A DNA stretch of 37,797 bases. Origin: an uncultured Clostridia bacterium (GTDB lineage: Bacteria > Bacillota > Clostridia > TANB77 > CAG-508). Below are positions 22,907-31,100 of this stretch, one piece after another. The notes beneath the pieces are model-generated. The model saw only the letters and a program-made list of their open reading frames with translations. It was not told where the DNA came from and searched no databases. Every line of letters starts with the position of its first letter. Position 1 is the stretch's first letter. Location of the stretch: the NCBI GenBank assembly GCA_944386755.1, contig CALXCF010000016.1, forward strand, positions 1 to 37,797, in the 5' to 3' direction. Made by a program: the position numbers and the translations under genes.

Positions 22907-22941
22907 AAATTTCCAATTGTGCTTGACATAATTGGAAATTT
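22907..22941. promoter_or_regulatory. 12-bp inverted repeat over the distal rpn-2 promoter
   Basis: AAATTTCCAATT (22907-22918) and AATTGGAAATTT (22930-22941) are perfect arms around 11 bases. The -35 box TTGACA (22923-22928) lies in the centre and the spacer in the right arm, an operator-like layout. It could also be a weak terminator for cwlD. Together with the promoters, this is the recognisable content of the 317-bp gene-free gap. Confidence 0.5.
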
Positions 22942-22951
22942 ATGGTATAAG
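22923..22951 (+). promoter_or_regulatory. Distal promoter P1 of rpn gene 2
   Basis: TTGACA (22923-22928), 17-base spacer ending ATGG, TATAAG (22946-22951). It is the counterpart of 962-990. Confidence 0.6.
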
Positions 22952-23138
22952 TAATTTGCTTTAAAAATATAAAACTTATATTAATGTAAAGTAAAGAAAT
23001 ATTGTACAATATAAATTTATTTCAAAATTTTTAATCAAAAATTTCCAAAAAGAAATGAAAAAATGAAAAATTAAAAGAAAAAAAGAGAAATGTAGTGAAA
23101 ATTATATTTAAATTATTCAATTTACTATAAAATAAATA

Positions 23139-23167
23139 TTGATTTTATAGTGCTATAAATATATAAT
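23139..23167 (+). promoter_or_regulatory. Proximal promoter P2 of rpn gene 2
   Basis: TTGATT (23139-23144), 17-base spacer, TATAAT (23162-23167), followed at once by GAAAGGAG (23168-23175), the ribosome binding site of ATG 23183. The upstream TTTACTATAAAATA block (from 23121) matches 1061 onward with identical spacing. Confidence 0.65.
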
Positions 23168-23182
23168 GAAAGGAGCAATAGA

Positions 23183-24379
23183 ATGATAATATATACATTG
23201 TATGATTATTTTAAATTATATCCATATGTTATAAAACAACGAAATTATGGATTGAAGGATAATAGTCAAAGTTATAGCTTAGAAGTAAGTAATAGTAAAA
23301 AAGGAAAACAATATCAAAAGCATGACAAGTTATTTAGAGAAATATTAAATAGAAATAAAGAAATTGTTAAATTAATAAACAAATATGTGAAACCGAAAAA
23401 AGAATTAACTGAAGAAATGATAGAAAAGTATGATACAAAATTTATAACAACTATCTACGAAAAAAGAGAGGCTGATATAGTATATAAATTAAAAGGAAAA
23501 GAAGTTTTCTTTTTAATAGAACATCAAACAAAAGTAGATAAATTAATGTCATATAGAATATTAGAATATAGCTTAGAAATAATTAGGACAAGAATGAAGA
23601 ATATTAAAGGAAAGATAGAAAAGGTAGGAGTTCCAAAAGTAATTCCATTAGTAATTTACACAGGACAGGCAAAATGGACTGCTAAGAATAAATTAGAAGA
23701 AGTACAAGTAGAATTTGAACATTTTAATGGTATAGATGTAATAACAGGATATAATTTGATAGATATAAGAAATGAAGAAGAAGCAATTAAAGAAGGTACA
23801 GCAGTTGCAAGAATGTCTATAATAGAAAGAAAAAACGATACAGAAAATATAATTGATGTTGTAAGACGTATGTCCAAGTATATTAAAGATAAAGAGGAAA
23901 GGCAGGAATTTGCAAAAGAAATTAAATATTTGTTAAGTGATAAATTGACTAAAGAAGAAATAGAAGAAATTGAGAATATATTAATGGAAAAGGAAGGTGA
24001 AGATGCTATGTTGCATGCACAGATGGTAATAAGAAGGGACTTTGAAAAAGCAAAAGAAGAAGGGAGGAGAGAAGGAATGTTACACGCACAAGAAGTAATA
24101 AGAAGGGATTTTGAAAAAGCAAAAGAAGAAGGGAGGAGAGAAGGAATGTTACACGCACAAGAAGTAATAAGAAGGGATTTTGAAAAAGCAAAAGAAGAAG
24201 GAAGGAAAGAAGGAATGTTACATGCACAAGAAGTAATAAGAAGAGATTTTGAAAAAGCAAAAGAAGAGGGAAGAGAGAAAGGAATTATAGAAATAGCAAA
24301 AAAGATGTTAAACGAAAAAGTAGATATTAATTTTATTATGAAAATAACAGGATTAAAAAAGGAGCAAATTCTGAATTGA
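23183..24379 (+). CDS. Rpn-family (YhgA-like) PD-(D/E)XK nuclease 2, with tandem repeats
   Basis: A 398-residue paralogue of the gene at 1123. Shared blocks run in order: (Y/F)T.(Y/S)DY near the start, HDKLFREIL (near 49), EADIVYKL, then FLIEHQT (nuclease Asp and Glu-x-Gln), and VIPLVIYTGQAKW. The nuclease domain ends near 230. Residues 276-367 are four 23-residue repeats of the type MLHAQEVIRRDFEKAKEEGRREG, a charged helix, followed by a 31-residue end typical of Rpn proteins (VDINFIMKITGLKKEQIL). Rpn C-termini are known to vary in repeat number. ATG 23183 has AAAGGAG 7 bases upstream. A small gene follows 13 bp downstream, probably in the same operon. Confidence 0.87.
   Translation: MIIYTLYDYFKLYPYVIKQRNYGLKDNSQSYSLEVSNSKKGKQYQKHDKLFREILNRNKEIVKLINKYVKPKKELTEEMIEKYDTKFITTIYEKREADIVYKLKGKEVFFLIEHQTKVDKLMSYRILEYSLEIIRTRMKNIKGKIEKVGVPKVIPLVIYTGQAKWTAKNKLEEVQVEFEHFNGIDVITGYNLIDIRNEEEAIKEGTAVARMSIIERKNDTENIIDVVRRMSKYIKDKEERQEFAKEIKYLLSDKLTKEEIEEIENILMEKEGEDAMLHAQMVIRRDFEKAKEEGRREGMLHAQEVIRRDFEKAKEEGRREGMLHAQEVIRRDFEKAKEEGRKEGMLHAQEVIRRDFEKAKEEGREKGIIEIAKKMLNEKVDINFIMKITGLKKEQILN
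24008..24283 (+). repeat. 4 x 69-bp in-frame tandem repeat
   Basis: Units begin at 24008, 24077, 24146 and 24215. The second and third are almost identical at the nucleotide level; the first has ATGGTA for GAAGTA, and the fourth has several third-base and AGA/AAA changes. The 69-bp length keeps the frame, so copy number can change without frameshift. Confidence 0.95.
24008..24379 (+). CDS. Candidate internal RpnS-like product of rpn gene 2
   Basis: An in-frame ATG at 24008, codon 276, is the first residue of the tandem repeats. It is preceded at 8 bases by AAGGAAGGTG (23990-23999), as good as the start sites of ordinary genes here. The product would be 123 residues: four repeats plus the conserved tail. 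Each later repeat also begins with ATG (24077, 24146, 24215) behind a GGAGG- or GGAAGG-type box, so shorter forms are possible. Its action as inhibitor of the full nuclease is inferred from E. coli Rpn. Confidence 0.45.
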   Translation: MLHAQMVIRRDFEKAKEEGRREGMLHAQEVIRRDFEKAKEEGRREGMLHAQEVIRRDFEKAKEEGRKEGMLHAQEVIRRDFEKAKEEGREKGIIEIAKKMLNEKVDINFIMKITGLKKEQILN

Positions 24380-24392
24380 AAGGAGTAAAATT

Positions 24393-24686
24393 ATGAAAAC
24401 AAAAAAGAAATATGCGGCATTTACAATATATGATTACTTGAGAATATTACCATATTTAGATAAAATTGATAAAATATCTATGAAAAAAGGAATATTAAGA
24501 AAAGATTTTGAGTGTAGTACAAAAGAAGAAAATATAAAAGAGTTTTATGAATTGTCAAAAAATTTGTTAGAGAGTGAAGAAATAAGTGAAGAAGAAAAAG
24601 AATTAGTGAGAGAGATAGTGGCAGATTATGAAGATGAAGAGAAACGTAAGATAATAGAAAAACAATATCTTTGCATTTTTACATAA
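24393..24686 (+). CDS. Small charged protein downstream of rpn gene 2
   Basis: A 97-residue protein of unknown function, 13 bp after the nuclease gene, with AAAGGAG 7 bases before ATG. Its beginning, FTIYDYLRILPYLDKI, resembles the N-termini of both upstream Rpn proteins (FTYSDYIRCIHNF and YTLYDYFKLYPYV), though the nuclease core is absent. The rest is acidic and helical: KEFYELSKNLLESEEISEEEKELVREIVADYEDEEKRK. It could be a regulator or partner that mimics the Rpn N-terminus, or a worn-down rpn fragment. The promoter of the next gene overlaps its 3' end. No known family was recognised. Confidence 0.6.
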   Translation: MKTKKKYAAFTIYDYLRILPYLDKIDKISMKKGILRKDFECSTKEENIKEFYELSKNLLESEEISEEEKELVREIVADYEDEEKRKIIEKQYLCIFT

Positions 24687-24699
24687 AAAGTGGTATAAT
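24671..24699 (+). promoter_or_regulatory. Promoter of small membrane protein gene
   Basis: TTGCAT (24671-24676), 17-base spacer, TATAAT (24694-24699) with TGG immediately before it. It overlaps the 3' end of the preceding gene. Confidence 0.7.
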
Positions 24700-24746
24700 A
24701 AATATAGTTACAAAATTGTCTTTTAGAAAAAAAGGAGAGTATAAGT

Positions 24747-25001
24747 ATGAAAAGAAAAATTAACACAAAAAAATTACGGGACGAAATTTTTGGCTTAGTA
24801 ACTTTTGTTCTGGGAATTATAGCACTAACTTTAAATTTCTTTAAAATAGTACCAGGACTTGAAACACCACTTGAAATTGCTATAACGACAGTTATAGCAT
24901 ATCTGGGATTTCCGGTAGGGATATTCTTCATAGTTGGAGGAATCTTTATATTTTCGGAAGCCCGCAACAGAAAAAATTCTCGGAAAAAAACTCGCAGATA
25001 G
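24747..25001 (+). CDS. Small two-span membrane protein
   Basis: An 84-residue protein with two hydrophobic segments, about 15-35 (FGLVTFVLGIIALTLNFF) and 45-68 (ITTVIAYLGFPVGIFFIVGG). Both ends are lysine- and arginine-rich, which by the positive-inside rule puts the termini in the cytoplasm. It has its own promoter, an AAAGGAG box and a terminator. Nothing in it indicates a function. It lies between the rpn cassette and the glucan synthase gene. Confidence 0.65.
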   Translation: MKRKINTKKLRDEIFGLVTFVLGIIALTLNFFKIVPGLETPLEIAITTVIAYLGFPVGIFFIVGGIFIFSEARNRKNSRKKTRR

Positions 25002-25012
25002 CGGGTTTTTTT
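24961..25012 (+). terminator. Terminator of the small membrane protein gene
   Basis: CCCGC (24961-24965) can pair with GCGGG (25001-25005), followed by TTTTTTT. The stem closes a long loop and overlaps the last codons of the gene. Confidence 0.5.
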
Positions 25013-25062
25013 CAAATTAGAGAAAATATTTTTTACATTTTTAATAAATTAATTAATGTATA

Positions 25063-25121
25063 AAATTTCCACTCTTTGCAAACAATATGTATAAAACATA
25101 AAAAGCAAGGAGTGGAAATTT
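25063..25121 (+). promoter_or_regulatory. 17-bp stem sequestering the ribosome binding site of the glucan synthase gene
   Basis: Bases 25063-25079 pair with 25105-25121 over 17 consecutive positions with a single G-U. The AAGGAG box (25107-25112) is fully inside the stem, and the last paired base directly precedes the TTG start. The loop contains a further TATGT/ACATA pairing. In RNA this would block translation until opened. The promoter is not clear: a TATAAA at 25059 would start transcription inside the left arm, so formation depends on an upstream start. Confidence 0.6.
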
Positions 25122-28100
25122 TTGAAAACAACAAAAATATTAAAAATAGATGGAACGTTATTAGACAAAGAACAACTAAATAGACATTTGCAAAAAATAG
25201 CATCAAGCCATAACTTAAAAAACAAAAGTGATAAGCAAACATATCCTATACCAAACATGATAGAAAACTATAAAACAATAGAACAAGTATATGAATTGTT
25301 AAATGAGCATTTAAAATTAGGAATAAGCATACATCCAGCAGGAGAATGGTTATTAGATAATTTCTATATCATAGAACAAACAGTAAAACAAATAGAAAAA
25401 GAATTACCACTAAAAAAATACAAAAACTTTTTAGGAATTGCAAATGGAAAATACAAAGGATTTGCAAGAATCTATGTACTAGCGGCAGAAATAGTAGCAT
25501 ATACAGATAACAAAATAGAAAAAGAAGAATTAGAAGAAGCATTGCAAAGTTATCAAAGTAAAAAGACATTAAGCATGGAAGAAATTTGGAATATAGGGAT
25601 ATTCTTGCAAATATCAATAATAGAAAATATAAGAGAATTGTGTGAAAGAATATATAGTTCGCAAATGCAAAAATTTAGAGCAGAAAATATAGTAGAAAGA
25701 CTAGTAGAAAATAAGAATAAAACAAATATAGTATGTAAAACAAGTGCCTGCAAAAAGATGGAAAAAGATAGTTTTCAAGACATGAAATATCCATTTATAG
25801 AATACATGTCATATATATTGAAAAGGTATGGAAAAAAGGGATATAGTTATTTAAAAGTATTAGAAGAAGCAGTAGAAATGGCTGGAACAACAGTACAAGA
25901 TGTGATAAAAAAAGAACATTTTGACATAGCTGTTAGAAAAGTCAGTATGGGAAATAGTATTACAAGTATAAAGAAAATTCAAAGAATAAATTTCTTAGAA
26001 ATATTTGAAAAAATAAATGGTGTTGAAGAAATTTTAAGACAAGACCCAAGTAACACATATATAAATATGGATAATAAAACAAAGGAATATTATAGAAATG
26101 CTATAAAGGAAATATCAAAAAAAACCAAGATTTCAGAAATATATATAGCTAGAAAAACATTGGAATTAGCACAAAAGCATGTAGCAAATGATAATCATAT
26201 AAATAATCAAGAAAATAGTCAAGATAATGAACAAATTAGTATTCAAAATGAAAAACAAAATTCAAAGTACGACAACAAAAAATCACATATAGGATATTAC
26301 TTAATAGATAAAGGAATTGATGAGATATATGCAATACTAAAATATAAAGATAAAAATTCAATAAGTCAAAAAGGAAAAACAAAAATCTATATAACAGCAA
26401 TTTATATCACAACATTAATCATAGATATAATTATTTCAAGTATTATAAATTTCAAAACTAGCAATTTATGGATATCAATATTAACATTAATCATATTTTT
26501 TATTCCAATATCAGAAGTGTCAACACAAATAATACAATATATATTAAGTAAAATAGTAAAACCAAAAGTAATACCAAAACTTGATTTGCTAGATGAAATC
26601 CCAGAAGAAATGGCAACAATGGTAGTAATTCCAACAATAGTAAAATCAAAAGAAAAAGTGCAGGAATTAATGAGAAAACTAGAAGTATATTTTTTAGCAA
26701 ATAAGAGTAAAAACTTGTATTTTACTTTACTTGGAGATTGTTCAGAAAGTGATAAAAGAGAAGAAGATTTTGATGAAGAAGTAATACAAGAAGGTAAAAA
26801 ATTAGTAAATGAATTAAATAAAAAATACGAGGAGAAAATTTTTAACTTTATATATAGAAAACGTATTTGGAATGAAGGAGAAAATTCATATCTTGGTTGG
26901 GAAAGAAAAAGAGGTATGCTTTCACAGCTAAATGAATATTTGTTGGGAAATACTAAAAATCCATTTAGAGAAAATACATTAGAAGATTTAGATAATATGC
27001 CAAAAATAAAATATATTATTACTTTAGATGCAGATACAGATTTAATCCTAAATTCAGCATTTGAGCTAATAGGGGCAATGTCACATATATTGAATAAACC
27101 AGTAATAAATCCAGCCACAAATACTGTTATAGAAGGATATGGGATACTTCAACCTAGAGTAGGTATTGATTTAGATATAAGTTTTAAAACAGTATTTACA
27201 AAAATATTTGCAGGAGCAGGAGGAATTGACTCATATAGTAATGCAATTTCAGACACATATCAGGATAATTTTAATGAAGGAATTTTTACTGGAAAAGGAA
27301 TTTATGACTTAGAGGTATATTCAAAAGTACTAAAAGGTGAGATTCCAGAAAATACAGTTTTAAGTCATGATTTGCTTGAAGGATGTTATTTGAGATGTGG
27401 CTTAGCTTCTGATATTTTGCTTATGGATGGATATCCTACAAAATACAATAGTTTTATGACAAGACTTGCTAGATGGATTCGTGGAGATTGGCAGATTACA
27501 AAATGGATTGGGAATAAGAAATTAAATTTGTTATCAAAATACAAAATTTTTGATAATTTAAGAAGAAGTTTACTAGAAATTAGTATTATTGTAGCAATAA
27601 TATATACAAGTATTTTAGGTATTATATATAACCAAAAGATTTGTGGAATTGTTACATTTGTTTTACTGATTTCTATATTGCCATACATTTTAGAATTTTT
27701 AAATAGATTGATATTTAAGAAAGAAGGAGAAGAAAAGCAAAAGACTTTTGCTCCAAAAATCACAGGTTTTAAAGGGACTTTTTTAAGAGCGGTTATAACT
27801 TTAGCAGTTTTACCATATAAAGCATATGTATCAATAAAATCAATTACAAAAACAATATATAGAATGTGTATAAGTAAAAAACATCTATTAGAATGGACAA
27901 CTTCAGAAGAAGCGGAAAAACAGTCAAAATCAAGTCTGGTTTCATACTTTAATCAAATGGCATTTAATGTACTTGCAGGTGTAACAACAATTGGATTAGG
28001 ATTTTTGAAACAAAATGCTTTTGCGTGTGTTTTAGGACTTTTATGGATGGTTGCTCCATGTATAATGTGGTATATAAGTAGAGCAATCGAAAAACATCCT

Positions 28101-31100
28101 GCAATAGAAAAATTAAATCAAAAAGATAAAGATTATGTTTTAGAAATTGGTAAAAAGACTTGGGACTTTTTTGAAACTTATTTGACAAAGGAAAATAATT
28201 ATCTAATACCAGATAATTATCAAGAAGATAGAAAAGAAGAAATAGTGCCTAGAACTTCATCTACAAATATTGGTTTATCTCTTTTAGCAGTTATATCTGC
28301 TTATGATTTAAAATATATAACTTTTGAAAAAGTAATTAATTTACTAAAAAATATACTTGATAGCATAGAGTCACTTCCAAAATGGAATGGTCATTTATAT
28401 AACTGGTATCAAATACAGACAAAAGAACCTTTAGTTCCTAGATATATTTCAACAGTTGATAGTGGTAATTTTGTTGGATATTTGTATGTTGTTAAATCTT
28501 TTTTAGAAGAGCAAGAAGAAACATTTAATGGATTAATAGAAAAAGTAACAAGACTAATTAATGATACAGACTTTTCATATTTGTATAGCCAAGAAGAGCA
28601 AATTTTTTCAATTGGATTTAATATAGAAGATAATAAATTAACAAATTCATATTATGATTTACTTGCCTCTGAAGCAAGACAAGCAAGTCTAGTTGCAATT
28701 GCAAAAAAAGATGTACCAGCTAAACATTGGAGTTATTTAAGTAGGACACTTACTAAATTAGGAAGATATAAAGGGTTGATTTCATGGGCTGGTACTGCGT
28801 TTGAATATTTGATGCCGAATATAAATATTCCAAGTTATGAAGGAAGTCTATTAGATGAATCTTGTAAATTTATGATTAAAAGTCAGATGGAATATAGTAA
28901 GCAATTAAATATAGCCTGGGGAATATCAGAAGCGGCATTTAACTTAAAAGATTTAAAATCAAATTATCAATATAAGGCATTTGGAATACCATGGCTTGGA
29001 CTAAAAAGAGGACTTGCAGATGAAATGGTTGTATCTAGTTATGGTGGTATCTTAGCAATAAATGAAGTACCAAAAGAAGAAGTCCAGAATTTAAAAAGAT
29101 TAGAACAAGAAGGAATGTATGGGAAATTTGGATTTTATGAATCAATAGATTATACACCAGAAAGAGTAGAAAGAGGAGAAATATCAAGTGTAGTAAAAAC
29201 ATATATGGCACATCATCAAGGTTTAATTTTGCTATCAATTAATAATTTATTTAATAATAATGTTTTGCAAAAAAGATTTATGAAAAATCCTGAAATTGAT
29301 GCAGTTAGTATTCTGTTACAAGAAACAATGCCAGAGACTTTTGTAACAACAAAAGAGAAAAAGGAAAAAGTAGAAAAATTAAAATACAAAGATTATGAAG
29401 ATTATATCCAAACAACATACCAAAAAATAGAAGAAAGATTGGATATTGGAAATGTAATTTCAAATGAAGATTATATTGTTGCAATGAACCAAAAAGGTCA
29501 AGGCGTAAGTAGATATAGGGGAATTGATATAAATAGATTTAAACCTACAAAAGATTATGCACAAGGAATATTTTTTGCAGTTAAGAGTGTAAAAAGTAAA
29601 ACATTAATAAGTTCAAATTATGGCTTTAATGATGGACAATATCAAATAAGTTTTATGCCAGATAAAGATGAGCAAGAAATAAAAAATAATAATTTGAAAG
29701 TGAAAATAAATACAACAGTAAGTTCTAAAGAACCAGTAGAAATTAGAAGATTAATAATAGAAAATCAGGGAAATGAAGATGATATTGTAGAAGTTACTTC
29801 ATATTTTGAACCAGTATTATCAAAGAAAGAACAAGATTATGCACATCCGGTGTTCAATAATTTGTTTTTAACTACAAAATATGATGAAAAAACAAATAGT
29901 TTAGTAACAACAAGAAAAGTAAGGGAAAAGAATCAGCCTAAAATTACTGTTGCAACAACTTTATCCACAAATAGTGAAACAATTGGGGATTTTGAATATG
30001 AATTAGAAGCGGAAAAGTTTACAGGTAGAGGAAATTTAGAAATTCCAAACATGATTAAAAATTCAATACCTTTTTCTAAAAAAATAGGATTAGTTACAGA
30101 ACCAATTATTGCAGAAAAGAGAACTATTAAGGTAAAAGCACAGGAAAAAGTGATTGTAGATTTTATTTTATCAGTAGGAGAAGATGAAAAACAAGTATTA
30201 AATCATTTAGAAAAATATAAATCAGCAGAAAATGTAAAAAAAGAATTTGAATTATCAAAGGCAAGAGTAGAAGCTGAAAGTAGGTATTTAAGAATAAAGG
30301 GAAGCGAAATTGAGATTTATCAAAAAATGCTTTCATATATAATTTTCACAAATCCGCTAAGCAGTCAAAGAAAAGAAAAAACAAATCCTCAAATAGTATT
30401 TAAACAAAGTGATTTATGGAAGTATGGAATATCAGGCGATGTACCAATTATTCTTGTAAAAATGAAAAACGTAAACGACAAATATGTCATAAAAGAAGCG
30501 CTAAAAGCATATGAATTCTTTAGAACGAAAAACATTGAGGTTGAAATTGTAATATTAGATGAAGAAAAACATAGTTACGAGAACTATGTAAGAGAAGAAA
30601 TTGAAGGTGCAATTTTAAATTCACATATGGCATATTTGAAAAATCAAAAAGGTGGAATTTTTATATTAACAAAGGGAGAAATTGATAAAAAAGATATTCA
30701 ATTATTAGATTTTATAGCAGATATAGTTATAAATAGTGATAAAGGTGGATTAAAAAATAATATAAAAGATATTGAAGAAAGATTTTTAGATAGTAGAAAA
30801 GAAATTGAAGAAGAAAGTCAACTTCTACAAGTAATAGATGAAACAGAAGATATAGATTTATTGGAAAATAGGGAGAATTTGAAATACTATAATGAATATG
30901 GTGCTTTTTCTCCAGATGGAAAAGAATATATCATAAAATTAAACAAAGATAATAGATTGCCAACAGTTTGGAGTCATATTTTAGCAAATGAAAAGTTTGG
31001 AACAGTAATAACAGAAAATATGGGTGGATATAGCTGGTATAAAAATAGCAGACTAAATAGAGTATCAACTTGGGAGAATAATCCAAATTATGATATTCCT

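Noticed and set aside
24008..24283. Regular 69-bp repeats that could suggest a CRISPR array
   Set aside because: The units are contiguous without unique spacers and translate in frame as a 23-residue protein repeat.
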